A stretch of DNA of 64,000 nt from Rapana venosa (taxonomy: Eukaryota; Mollusca; Gastropoda; Neogastropoda; Muricidae). The position numbers and the translations under genes are program-made. Below are positions 22,001 through 34,245 of the stretch, piece after piece. The first letter of the stretch is position 1, and each line of letters opens with the position of its first letter. The notes under the pieces are model-generated. The model was not told the DNA's origin and made no database searches. It was given only the letters and a program-made list of their open reading frames with translations. The stretch lies in NCBI GenBank assembly GCA_028751875.1, contig CM054162.1, positions 2,304,290 to 2,368,289 of the forward strand, in the 5' to 3' direction.

Positions 22001-25000
22001 AAGTTTAATTATTGGGGAATTTAAAAAAAAAAAACACAAAAAACAAGAGAAACTAGCAAAAAAAGCAAATTATGTGGTAAAAAATTTACTGGCAATTTTT
22101 CTCTAAAAAAAATCAAGCCCCATTTTTCCCTTTTTCTTTTTTTAAATATTTTTTTAAAAAAAAAAGTGTTTCGATGTGTGAAGGTTTTATGTGGGTGTTT
22201 CTTTTTTTTGAAAAACGTTTGTGGGGTTTGTGCCCTTAATTTGTTGAAAAGCTATTAAGCAAAAGCGGGGAAAATTGGGGAAAAAAAAGGTCACTTGATT
22301 TTTCAAGCAACCACAAACATTAGAATAAAAAAAAAGCAAAAAAACTAAAAAAAAACAAGGAAAGTCAAAAAGTCATAAAGAAAGGGAGGGAAAAAAAAAA
22401 AAACAAAAAGAAAAAAATAAAAAAAAAATTACATAAAACGACCATGGTAAAATGAAAGGGAAAACAGGGAACAAAAAAGGAAAAGGAAAAAACAGAAACA
22501 AAGGAAAAAATTAAAAAAAAATAAAAAAAAAGGGGAAAAGGCAAAAGGGAAAGAAAGAAATATAATTTTTTGGGTTTTGTTTTTTTTTTAAACAAAATCC
22601 CCTTTTTTACAATTACCTTTAAAGACAGTACCCTGGTTTAAATTTATCCCCCCAAAGGGGACTTTTTCAGAGGGCAAAATTTGTAACTTACGCTTTGAAT
22701 TTCTTTAAAAAAAACGGCTGGGTTTTTAAAAAAAAAAAAGCAAAAAAAAAAAATTTTCGTGAATTTGGTTGGGATGGGGCGGGGCCTGATTTGTCGGGCG
22801 CTTAACGGACCCGAAAACGTTTTCTTCGCTCTTGTTAGCAAAAAATAGCGTGTTGATGTTTAAATGAAAAAGGGGAAAAAGGACGATAAAGAAAAAGAAA
22901 AAAGGGGGAAAGGGGGGAAAGAAGAGAAAAAAAAGTGGGCAAAACCAAAAACCCAGACAAAAATGTACAGGGGACAGCGTAAAGAGAAAAAAAAAAAGGG
23001 TAAAACGCAAAAAAACCCAAAAATAAAATTTTTAAAAAAAGACATCAAAACCCCCCCCCTCCACCCCACCCCCCCCCTTTAAAAAGGAAGTAGGGAAAGA
23101 AAAAAAGGACAGGGGGAAATACCAAAATATGTATTGGATAAAAAAACATCATAGCAAAAAAAACAATAAATACGCGATTTTTTTCAATGGTAAAACGAAA
23201 TTGAGGAAAAATGAAAAAAGTAAAATAAAAAAAAGGCAATAACAAAAATCAAAAGGGATTTTACCCAAAATTACTTCCCGATGATGAAAAACTGTTTATT
23301 GAAACCAAATCAACAATCAGAATGAAAACAAAATCCCCCAGAATTATAAAGAAAAGGGAAAATAAATACAAATGAAAAAAGGGAAAACCACAAAAATATG
23401 AAGACAACCCCTCATTAACACCCCTATTTGTGCAAAAAATAACATCTTGAAAATTAAAAAAAAAACAAATTGAAAGAATAGGGGAAAAAACAGAAAAAAA
23501 AAATCAAGCAGTCAAACAAAAAAAAAAAAATAAGAAAAATTTAAAACCAGCTGTTTGTTTGTAGTCTTGTATTTGTGTAAAATTTCCCCTTTCCCCTTTG
23601 GGTATGAAACTGTCTCTGTCTCTTTTTCTCTTTTTGGGACTCGGGTCATTCGTTGTCTGTCTTTTCTGTCTGTCTTTTCTGTTTCTCTCTCTTCTCTCCC
23701 CTTCTCTCTTCCCCTTCTTCTCTCTCTCTCTCTCTGTGACAGGGGGGTAATTAGTTTACCCCCCCTGCGATCACACCTTTGGGCAGCCATGGTGTTTCTA
23801 AATTGGGAGCATCTACCATATGGAGGGGGCTCTGTCCTGTCAGTTTAACATTTTCTCTACTTTTTTGTTTCCCCAATTTTTTTTATCTTTGCTTTTTTCC
23901 TCTTTGTATTTTTTTTTAAATTTCATCTTTTTTAAATTTTTGGGTTTAAAGGGACTTTAAAATTGACATGGATATGGTTTTTGGTTTAGATTTTCAAGAA
24001 AAAAATAACTAGATATCCCGCCGCTTTGAAAAATTTTTGATTTTAGTTTTTTGCAAATTCTTGTTTTAATCCCCCTTTGGGTGTTGAGGAAAAAAAGGGA
24101 AGCAAGACATGGGGGGACTTTAAAATAAAAAAGCAAAAGTTCAGAAAACAAAGCAACATAAATTAATAAGGGGAAAAGGGGAAATAGATTTAGGAAAACC
24201 CAAAAAAAAAATCGGAAAAAGGGAAAAGGGAAAGAAAAAAGGGTTTGGGCGGGAAACAAAAAAATATAAGCATGTAGAACTAAAAACAAAAAACAAGAAG
24301 GGGGGAAATCATGAACCCCTTGGACAAAAAAATTTCAAAGGACGGGAAAAAGGGAAAAAACAGAATTTAAAGGAAAGAAAAGGAAAAAAAACGTTTGCTT
24401 TTGTGGAATTTAAACCAAGCAAAACCACAACAAAAAACTGTTTCTTCGAAAAAAAATGAAAAAAAAACAAACCCAAATGGGCTTCAAAAATTTAAAAATT
24501 TTAAAACCCAAGTAGCTGAGGACCCTTTTTTTCCCAATAAAAAATGCTTTGTATACAGAAAAAGGGAACACCGGACAAGCACAAACCCAGAGAAAGCAAA
24601 TGATATTGAAAAAAATAAAACACAAACCACTGCTAAAAAAAATGCAGACTTTGTTTTGTTTCATTTTTTTCCTGGGGACAGTTTTTTTTCTCTTTTTTTC
24701 AATAAAAATGAAAGAAAAACCCAAAAAGTGTGTGTGTGTGTGTGGGTGTGTGAATGTGTGTGTGTTTTGTGTGTGTGTTTTTTGTGTGTGTTTTTCCCTT
24801 GACTTTTACCCTAATTTAAACCATTTCAAAATGTTTTTCTTTGGCCGAAATAGATTTTGGGGCCCCATGATAAACGATTAAAATGCTCGTGACATATCTA
24901 AAAATTGACGGGGTTACCTTGTGTTCTCTCTTTCTTCAACCCCCATTCTGTTGGGAATGGATCTTTTGTTAACAAATAATTTCTGTCATGATTTTTTTTT

Positions 25001-27196
25001 TTTTTTGGGGGGGGGTATTTTTTTATTTAAACTGGTGATTTTCATGTTCCATTTCCCCCCTGTAAAAAGGGGTTCGTAAGAAATTTAAAAAGGTTAAAGG
25101 TAATGCTTTAATACTGTTTTCATTACGGTAAAAAAAACCTTTAATTGAGTTTGTGATTGCCTGAGCCTGAACATGTGTGGGGTGTGTGAGTGTTTTGTGT
25201 GTGTGTTTTGTGGGGTGTGTGCGTGCGTGTGTGTTTGTGTGTGTATGTGTCGGGTTTTCTTGTTTTCCCCCTTTAAACGTGGGGGCAAAGTGAGAGGTTT
25301 TATGACCAGGGGTTTTTCCCACTAGGGAAATTCCCCACTTTTGCTTAGTCTTTAGTGATCGACTAGACTCCCCGACTAGGAGGTTTGACTTGCACAGGTT
25401 AAAATGGGGCTGCGCCGGGGGGGTATTTGGGCCCTTTTGGGGAGAACTTCCCCAAATTGCGGAGGGCCTTATGCCCATTGGCCGAGAGGGGGGGATGTAC
25501 TGTGGGAAAAGGCATTCCACTATAATAAAATTTCTCCCCCAGTTTCCAAAACAACTGCTGCCCCCTTGCTGTTTCGGAAGTCTCATCGAACACAAAGGGG
25601 ACTAACATAATGTGTGGTGGTGGGGAAAAAAAAAATTTTTCCCCTTTTTCCCTTTTTTTACCCCCCTTTTTTTCCCCTTCACCTTTATTTTTCCCTTACT
25701 TTCTCAAAATTTCTCCTCTTTTTTTTCGGTTTTCCCCCCTTGTTTTTAAAAGAATGCTGCTATGACCGGGATCCCTCTGTCCCAAAAAAAACCTGGGAAA
25801 TAGACAAAAAGGGTTTGGGGAAAAGGGAAAAAAAGGACACAAGGGAAAAAAAGGGGGAAGGAAAAACGAGATGGACCCCCCTTAAAAAATTAATGACAGG
25901 CCCCGTTTTTGCAGTGGCAAGACAGGGGGGGAAGGACTTCCCCAAAAAACTTTTTTTCTGTTGTCACTTTTGGTTCCGCCCTTCCCCTTCACCCACCCCC
26001 AAAACCCTGTTTCTCCCACTGACATACTTTTTTGGGACACGGGATCAGTTTTTTCATTGTTTCGGGACTATCTAAAATCTGGGTGGTCCCTTTTTGAAAC
26101 TTATCTCGTTCTTCCCCATTTTTTAGTAGAGTGTGGATCGGTTGAAACGGGAAAAGTCTTGTAATTCATATTTTTTGTTCTTTTTTACATGATGGTGATT
26201 TTCCGGGTTTTATTTTTCCCAAACCCCCCGCGATGAATTTGAAACCAGTAAAAGGATTGGTTAATGCTTACCATTGCTTTTGTCCCGTGAAAAAATTTCC
26301 CTTATTGAGATTGTTTTTTGTGCCTGCATGCTTTTTGTATAATTGAGTGCGTGTGTGAGTGCTGGGGGTGAGGTGTGTGTGTGTGGGGGGGGGGGTTGTT
26401 TATAAAAAAAAATTTTGTCCCCAAATTTTTCAATAGTGCCTATATATTTGTTTTCATGTTTGTCATTCCCCCCTTCTTTTGGCCTTTTTTTTTTTTCTTT
26501 TTTGAATGCTGCAAATGACCGGCCCCCCATCGCCCCAAAGGGGAAAAAGCAAAAAAAGAAAAAAGGGCTTTAATACAGAGAAAACAAAGCAAGGGGAAAT
26601 TCCTTACAAGGCTTTTTAAAAGGTGGGGTTGTTTTTTTTGAAACTTGAAATTATTGCCGGGTGGGGGGCGGGGGGGTTTGTGCGTATGTGCTTTGCAGCG
26701 GTGGTGGGTGTAAGATTGCCCCCAAAAGATTTTTTTAAATTGTTACCCCCTTTTTCCCAATACAAAACCCTCTCCCCCCCCCTCACGATTTTTTAAACAC
26801 TTTTTTTTGGCTAAACATAAATGTTGGACACTGAAAACCCTTTCATTGCCCCTGACATATCAAAAATCTAGCAGGTTCCCTGTCCCTTTCTTTTTTTCAA
26901 CACGTTCTAGTGGAGCATGGATCTGTTGATAACAAAGGGCCTGTCATTGGAAAATGTTTTTGTTCTTTTGTGCAAGGGCTGGTGATTTTACAAATTTGGG
27001 TAACTCGAAAAAGTGTTTGGGAAAAGGAAACAGGATTAGGGTTTATGCATAATTATTATATTTCTTAGGACACAGAGCCCAGGTTTTTATTTAAATCTGC
27101 TGTGGGTTTTTGTGTGGGGGGTGGGAGGGGGGTTGGGGGTTTATGTGTGTGTCTGTTTTTTATGTGTGGAAGGGGGAGTTTGGGTGTTAGTTTAGT
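19001..27196 (+). repeat. Block copy B, second part, low-quality sequence
   Basis: It corresponds to about 8790-17650 of copy A in the same order: GT/G run at 19340-19402, CACC-rich part near 20425, GGTAATTAG landmark near 23742, and the three subrepeat modules at about 24800-25170, 25990-26300 and 26800-27190. It lacks the A-specific SINE. The sequence is full of homopolymer runs and single-base smears, and microsatellites are collapsed. No coding region can be trusted here. Confidence 0.75.
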
Positions 27197-27474
27197 GTCA
27201 AAAATCAAAATCAAGTCAAAGTCAAACTTTTATTTTTTGAGGTACATTGTTTTAAACAGTTTCAATTTCTATTTTTCATCAAGCCCTCTTTTCTAAAATT
27301 TATAATAATGTTTAAAATTATGCATACATGAATGACAAAAAAACCCAAAAAATTTACAAAATACACAAATCAAATAAAAGAAAATGATAATATAAGATGC
27401 ATAAATTTTTTAAAAAAAGAAAAATTTTCAAAAACCCCTAGAAATCAAACAAAAAAAACAAAATTTTGTAATTT

Positions 27475-28020
27475 GTGTGTGTGTTGGTGTGTTTTTGTGT
27501 GTGTGTGTGTGGGTGTGTGTGTGTGTTGGGGTGTGTGGTGTGTTGGTGTGGTGTGTGTGTGTGAGTAAGAGTGTGTGTGTGTGTGGTGTGTGTGTGTGGG
27601 GTTTGACTTTTTTCTCACTTTGTTATATAGTTTTACTTTTTAAAGTTAGCATTTATATAGGTGGGGATTTTTCTTTTTTTTTTTTTTTTCTAAAAGTGGG
27701 TGTTGACTAATGCCTAATCTGCATCATCTGTTTTTTAAAAAGCCAGCTTTTCTTCTTCCTTTCCTCTTCTTTGCATTCTTTTTTGCATTCTTCTTTTTCT
27801 CCTTTGCTTCTTTTATTTTTCTTTGCAATTTCTTCTTTGCAAAAAAATTTCTTCTTTTCTTCTTTCATTTTTTTCTTCCCTTTTGCTTTGCAATTTTTGG
27901 TTTTTCAAATTTTTTTTCTTTGCATTTGTCTTGCTTTTTATTCTCTTTTTTTCTTTTTTTTTTTCTTCTTCCCTTTTTTCGTCTTTTCTTTTTTCTTCTT
28001 TTTTTTACTTTTTCTTTTTT
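27475..28020. repeat. GT tract and TTC/TTTGCA tract, copy C
   Basis: Degenerate GT repeats at 27475-27600 and TTC with TTTGCATTC punctuation at 27755-28020 match 267-430 and 560-910. From 28021 to 29200 there is AT-rich sequence without a gene, with an impure GAA tract at about 28790-28880 and a CACG tract near 29022-29066. Confidence 0.85.
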
Positions 28021-29199
28021 ATAAGGTCCAGTCTTATTTTAAAATGCGCTGAAATAGATGTATAAAATTTCTTTCCCGCAGTGCAGACTTTAAAGGAACA
28101 TGCCAAAAAATTCCAAAGATTTTATATTAAAATTATTTTACGTTTGAATTTATATGGAATTAAATTTAAACTTTTAAAAACACTATTACAAATAATCGAA
28201 AAAGTTGGAGCTTTAAAAAAAAATTTGGGATTTATAGATTTAAAAATTTAAAATTTTTAAAATTTTCTCTAAAAACCAAAAGCAAGTGTGGAAATTTACT
28301 TAAGGGCAAAAGTGGTGGAGAGTGAACAAAAAAGAAATGGGGAAAAATGTGAGAAAAAACGGGTTAAAAACAAAAAAAAAAACAAAACAAACGAACGGGT
28401 TAAAAACGAACACAAGTATGAAAAAAATAATGGGAAAAAACTAAACCAAAAGGGTGAATGTCAAAATGAACGATAGAGGCTAAAATTTAATGAAAACCCA
28501 AAAAAAGATTTGGGAAAACTTTAAAAGAACAGTAGCATAAAAAAGGGAAAGTTTAAAAGAACACTGAAACAGATACATGGAAAGCATGCTGTAGTAATCT
28601 CCCAAACCAATCCACCTGGGATGCAAATGCATTTACAAAACTTGAAAAAAAACCCCAAAAAAAAGGGTTTCAAAAAAAAACCAATCTAAAACATATAAAA
28701 GGGGTAAAAGTATGATTGATTGTTTTTTCCCTTTCTTTTTATATATTTATGTTATATGGCGAAAGCAATCCCAAAGGCTTGGAAAGTGTTAGAAGAAGAA
28801 GAAGAAGGGAAAAAGAAGAAGAAGAGAAGAAGAAAAAGAAGAAAGAAAAAAGAAAGGAAAAGAAAAAGAAGAAGAAGGAAATGGGAAAGTAATTTTAGCG
28901 TATATCTTGCAAAAAAAACAAATTTAAAACGCCTTTAAATTTATCCTCTAAATTTAGATGCAGCCAGTTAAAAATTAAAAGGGTTTGTTTTTTTACAAAT
29001 TTTTAAAAGTTAATTTGACGCTGCACGCACGCACGCCCGCACGCACGCACAAACACACACACTCACGCCACATAAATAAAGGGTTTTATACCCCCGGGGC
29101 CCGGGGGTTGGGTCTGGGTGTGGGGGGGTAAAAACAAAAAAAAAATGGGGAAAATTTAGGGGGGAATCCCTTGCTTTGAAATAAATGTGTCTTGTGGGC

Positions 29200-30010
29200 C
29201 CGGGTTTAAAAGCCCTCATAAGAAGGGTTTTGGGGAAAGGGAGAGAGGGGAGGGGCATTCCAGTTTATTTGGGCCCGAAACAGACAAAGAGTGACGACCC
29301 AAAGGTGGAAATGGTTTAAATTTGGTTTTCTTTTTGCAAAAAGGTACTGCAGCCGGGGCGGAGGGGAAAGAGAAGGAGGGGCACAGAAATTTTGGGGGCC
29401 CGATTTTTGCGTGGAAGGGGGTTTTGAAAGCTTAAAAGCCCCCAGATATTTCACAGCAGTAGATAGAGGGCAGACGTTTTTCGCCGAAAATTTTTTTGAA
29501 GCTGGGGTGGTGGAAAAGGGTTTGGGTTTTTTGGGCCCTACAAGCATGGCTTCGGTTTTTTCAGCATTTAGCTTTAAAATTTTTTCTGTATAATTTCCAA
29601 ATTTTTTTTTATATTGAAGGCCCGGGGGAGGACATATTAAAACAAGAGAGAAAAAAGATTTTCAGGAGTTCACTGCTAAGATTTTGAGAGATCTTTTCAT
29701 AAAAAAGATGGGGCGGTCCCGATGACGATTTTTTGTGTTTTAAAGAGATGAAAGGGAGAGAGTGAAAAAAACCGGGGGAGAAATGATCCCCGTGGGGGCG
29801 ATTTAGGATGTGTTTTTAAAAAGGAGCAAATGTTTGAGAGTTTAAAGGGAAAAGGGCCCGGGAAATGATCCCCGTGGGGGCTCCACATTCCAGTTTGGAA
29901 GGTGTTTTTTGTTTTCTTGTTTTTCTGCAAATGTGTGGAATTGGGTCTGTAAGGGATGAAAAGAACTAGGGGGGGCTGTGCCTTTACAGGATTAAGGTAG
30001 ATTATTTTAA
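29200..30010 (-). pseudogene. LINE reverse-transcriptase fragment, copy C, very degraded
   Basis: This is the counterpart of 2069-3066. Landmarks such as ccagatatttcacagcagta near 29439 and tccacattccagtttgg near 29880 align, but internal parts are missing or scrambled. The piece ccccgtgggggc occurs twice (29788 and 29868), which suggests a local duplication or a consensus error. Much of the decay may be sequence quality. Confidence 0.6.
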
Positions 30011-31610
30011 ACAAACATGTGAATTTAGATTGGGATGCCCAAGAACAAAAGTAACCTCCTATTATATAAAAATTGCATTTTCACAGGAGTTTAATTTTAA
30101 ACCATTAACGCTTTTACTAATATTTCAAAGCAAATGAAAACATTCAGTTTTAAAAATGAAATTTGAAATCAGGGCGATTGTGAAAAAAAATTTAAACTCG
30201 ACGATTGTTTAAATATTGAAACTCAGACGGTTGTGTAATATTTTAAACTCAGACGATTTTTTGATATGCATTATTTCCCGGAATATAAAAAAAGAGTTAT
30301 CAAAGGTTACATTGTAATATGTATTCAGGATGGGGTGGTTCGGGGGTTTTTTAAAAACCCCTTTTTAAAGCAAAAAGTTTAAAAACATACACCCCGATGT
30401 TCAGTACTTTGTTGAAGAAAGATTAAAGCTTTTTAATCAATCAAATCTCAACACTGCAAATTTGACCCCTTATTTCGAAAATGTCTGTAAGCAGGGAAAA
30501 TGGGGGCAGGTTTCAAGGCGAATTTATTTTGTGGGTTTGGGGGTTTACACAATCTCTTTTGGGGAAATAATCCTACTCTTAAGATGCAAAGTAAAACTCA
30601 GCAATTTATCTTATTTTAAAACAAAATGCCTTTGGTTACAAAAAGGGGATGAGCCTTTCCCCCCCCCCCCCCCCTCCCCCCCCCTTTCCCAAAAAAGGAG
30701 ATGACAGGAAAAAAGAAAAAGGAAACTTTTTGGGTTTTTGTAAACAAAAAGGGGAATTTTAAAAAATACATTAAAAAAACGAAGGGGAAAAACCCCAAAG
30801 GATTGAGGAAAAGAAGACAGGAAAAAACTAAAGATGGGAAAAGAAAAAAGGGAAAGGAAAAAAATAATAAGCAAAACAAATAAACCCCAAAAAAAAACGC
30901 GAAATTCAGACCATGACGAAAAAAAGGGAAAAAAACAAAAAAACCAAGAAAAAAATTTTTTAAAAAATCAAATGCACAGAAAAGAATGGCAAAACACACA
31001 ACGCAAAGTAAGAGACAGAAAAAACGAAGCAAAAAAGTTACGGAAAAAAACAATGAGATGCATTGATATAAGCACGTTTTTAAGGTACGTTATGACTAAG
31101 CATATAATGCCACAATAAAAAAAATAACGAAAACAGCAACAACAGTCAAAAGGAAAACCAAACAAAAAATCTCAAAAACGCAACAAATAAAGACATATTA
31201 GATTTACTCTCTGCCCCCTCATAATATTATGTCAGACAGCAGAAGACAGTGCAAAAAAAAAAACTGAAAGAAAAATGAAATGAACAGAAAAAAACGCTGA
31301 TTATTTTGATAGAAATGGGATTATAACCTGTTCTTTAATATTACTTTTGTTTTTCTCTAATGGAAAAAAATGTATCCTTATTTAAGAACACTTTTATGAC
31401 ATTGCATTTTATAATTCTTGATTCAGTTATATATTCATATATTTACTTAGTCATTTATTCCTTCACCATATTATGTTACCTTATCTCTGTATTACTTTGT
31501 TTCATTTTCTTATTGATTAATCATTTGCTGACATGTAACTAGAACTACTATGTTCAAGGAGCTCACTTACGAACAAGGGCAAGTGCATGTAGTCTAAACA
31601 CTGAAAATGT
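30011..31610. other. A-rich spacer, no gene seen
   Basis: Counterpart of 3067-4610. A C run lies at about 30659-30686. Sequence quality improves after roughly 31000. No gene or RNA is supported. Confidence 0.6.
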
Positions 31611-31614
31611 AAAA

Positions 31615-32201
31615 GGTAAATTGGGGGACGGGATAGCTCAGATGGGGGAACAGATGAAGACATCAAGTACTGAATCAACAAAGCCCGTCACGCCTTCAAC
31701 ACCTTTCGGCCAATTTGGAGGTCAGCAGACCTCTCATTTCAAAATAAGCTTCGGATCTACAACACCAATGTCAAATCGGTCCTACTTTATGGCTCAGAAA
31801 CCTGGCGGGTAACAAAAACCAACACCCACAAACTCCAGTCTTTTACCAACAAATGCCTCAGGAACATCCTCAAGATCAGGTGGCCGGAAGTCATATCCAA
31901 CAAACAACTGTGGGACAGGACCAGACAAACCCCAATCGAGTCCATCATTAAACAAAAAAAGTGGGGATGGATCGGCCATACACTCCGCAAGCCTGCGTCA
32001 AATGTCACCAGACAGGCCCTTGACTGGAATCCACAAGGGAAGCGGAAAGTTGGTCGACCAAAGCAGACCTGGCGCAGAAGTGTTGAAGAAACGAAGGCAG
32101 CCGGAATGACATGGGCCGAGCTGAAAAGAATCTCCCAAAACCGAGTTCATTGGAGGGGTGTTGTTGCAGCCCTATGTTCCCCAAGGAACCAAGAGGCATA
32201 A
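31615..32201 (+). pseudogene. LINE ORF2 C-terminal fragment with an open frame, copy C
   Basis: From 31674 to the stop at 32199-32201 the plus strand is open for about 175 codons, without a nearby start codon because the 5' part is truncated. Visible features in order: INKARHAF, LLYGSETWRVTK, CLRNILKIRWPEVISN, LWDRTRQTP, WGWIGHTLRKP, LDWNPQGKRKVGRP and WAELKRISQNRVHW. This is the conserved C-terminal region found after the reverse transcriptase domain in endonuclease-reverse transcriptase LINEs of flatworms and molluscs. Upstream (31615-31673), DGGTDEDIK-like codons continue in another frame. The catalytic domains are missing, so it is a dead 5'-truncated copy. It is followed three bases later by a SINE-like element. 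Confidence 0.85.
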
Positions 32202-32203
32202 GT

Positions 32204-32520
32204 CAAGTAAGTCAAGATAGCTCAGTGGTCGGAGCACTCGCTTTCCCCCAGCCAAGTTAAGCATCGTCGAGCGTGGTTACCAGTTGGATGGGTGACCGTG
32301 TGCGCGCCTTGGCTTCAGTACAGTCCCCCCAGTTCACCCAGCTGTAAATGGGTACCTGCCCTCTTTAGGGTCAGAGAAGGTAAAGCAGCGAGGGAATGGA
32401 GATGGGCGCCGCCCTCAGTATGCTGGCCCTAGAGAAGTGAGGTCTCTGACGTCTCGCTCCCCTACGACCTTATAGGTTATGGAACACCTTTACCTTTTTT
32501 TACCTTTTTTTTAAAATGAC
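32204..32520 (+). mobile_element. SINE with tRNA-like and 5S rRNA-like head, copy C
   Basis: This is the best-preserved copy. After gtcaagtaagtcaa comes a tRNA 5'-half-like tagctcagtggtcgg with an A box. Next is aagttaagcatcgtcg and then ttggatgggtgaccg, in the order and spacing of the 5S rRNA internal promoter (A box, intermediate element, C box). The body holds gttcacccagctgtaaatgg and gtgaggtctctgacgtctcg. It ends near ggaacacctttacc and a T-rich run. It could be an independent SINE inserted at the LINE end or part of the LINE 3' UTR. Confidence 0.8.
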
Positions 32521-32603
32521 ACACAAGAAAGGGAAAATGCTGGGAACAAGTCAGAGAATAAACAGAAGAAATAGCCAGACAGAAGGGAAAGAAGAGAAAC
32601 AAT

Positions 32604-32623
32604 AAAATACACATACACACACG

Positions 32624-32662
<39 letters not shown>

Positions 32663-32702
32663 CACACCACACAAACACACACACACACACACACACCCAT
32701 AT
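32604..32702. repeat. CA/CGCG tract
   Basis: CA repeats with a CGCGCGCG core, longer than the copy-A counterpart. Z-forming potential only. Confidence 0.9.
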
Positions 32703-32929
32703 AATGCTATGCATTCACTAACCCTTGCCTGGTTCCAAAAAATCGGAGGGATGGGTATGACAGAAAAGAAGACCATCACCAGTCATGCAAGAATCAATGA
32801 CAGCAGTCTGTGTTATCTGCACTTCCATACACCAGAGGAACAATGGGGCTGCAGAACATTCTTCTTCTCCTTCGTGTTCTTCTTTCTCTTTTTCTTCCTA
32901 TTGTTGTTGTTGGTGTTGTTTTTGTTGTT

Positions 32930-33165
32930 ATTGCTGTTGTTCTTCCTCTTCTTCTTCTTCTTGTTCTTCTTCTTTGTAATTCTTTATCACAATTTTTCGC
33001 AATTCTTCTTTTTCTTCTTCTTTTCTTCTTCTTCTTCTTCTTTTTCTTCTTCTTCTTCTTCTTCTTCTTCTTCTTCCTCTCTTCTTCTTCTTCTTCTTCT
33101 TCTTCTTCTTCTTCTTCTTCTTCTTCTACTTCTTCTTCTTCTTCCTCTCGTCACTTCTTCTTGAC
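32930..33165. repeat. TTC polypyrimidine tract
   Basis: A nearly pure TTC tract, the counterpart of 6004-6326. The following 33166-33840 holds conserved unique sequence without a gene, including the inverted module relative at about 33480-33590. Confidence 0.95.
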
Positions 33166-33840
33166 AATTCGTCTTCTTCTTCCTTAACCAAAGCTCAGAC
33201 AGCAACTGTTAATTATCTGTCATATCATGCCTTGCACTATTGTTAAGTGCCGTACAAAGTCAAGCCTTAAAAAGCATCTGACTTCAGCTTGAGAGAGAAG
33301 CGTTATCTTTTAACTCTTTCTTGACAAAAGGCTGCAGAATGAACCAAGAATACAAAAAATGGAGAAGAAGCGGTGTGACAGGAAGACAAAAACAAGGCAG
33401 AAACAAAGAGAGAGATAGAAAAGAGGGAATACCTACTGCAAATATCCAGAAGGCGGAGATGCTGTTTATACTGACAGGGCCCTGGCATTCCCAGGGGAGC
33501 AGAGGCAGCCTCACAGATTTCAGATATGTCACACACAATGGAGGGCTGTCAGTGTGCACAATGTGGTCAGCAGAAAGGAACGTGTTATGACAAGAAGTGG
33601 GAGGGTGGGGAGGGAGGGGTAGGACAAGAAACTTCAAACAGAAGATGTATACATGCTAGCTAAGCTTTTTATGTGTAGTGTGTGTGTTTGTGTGTGTGTG
33701 AACTTTGGGGTATTTGTCGATTTGCACCCCTCTCTGTCTCTGTCTCCCCATGTCTCTCTCTCTGTCTCTATCTCTCTTCCCCTCCCCTGAAATTCTTTAT
33801 GTAAACTAGCTGAAAAGCTTGACACATTAAACCATTTGTC

Positions 33841-33841
33841 A

Positions 33842-33913
<72 letters not shown>

Positions 33914-33968
33914 TCTCTCTCTCTCTCTCTCTCTCTCCCTCTCTCTCTATCTTTCTCTCTCCTCTCTA

Positions 33969-34027
<59 letters not shown>

Positions 34028-34080
34028 TCTCTCTCTCTGTCTATGTATCTCTCTCGGTCTGCCTGATAGTCTCTCCCTCT
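33841..34080. repeat. (CT)n polypyrimidine tract
   Basis: A long CT tract, purer than 7025-7262. The R/E-rich minus-strand frame of 209 codons across it is an artefact. Confidence 0.95.
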
Positions 34081-34245
34081 CTGTCTGTGCTTATCTCTGT
34101 CGGAACTTCTTTCAAAACATGACTTAAACTTATCTTTTTTGTTGAAATACCCTTCATTCTGCCTTATATATAACGATATAGAATTAAGGACACTCAGACC
34201 TGAACAGAGGCAAATACACAGATCTGTTCGCAAACAAACACAAAT

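Noticed and set aside
24395..24881. Open frames in the copy-B segment as short genes
   Set aside because: The sequence there is poor. The clean counterparts in A and C do not keep these frames open.
32204..32520. Functional 5S rRNA or tRNA gene
   Set aside because: Only internal-promoter-like parts match. The 5' and 3' ends of 5S and the tRNA acceptor stem and T arm are missing. It fits a SINE head.
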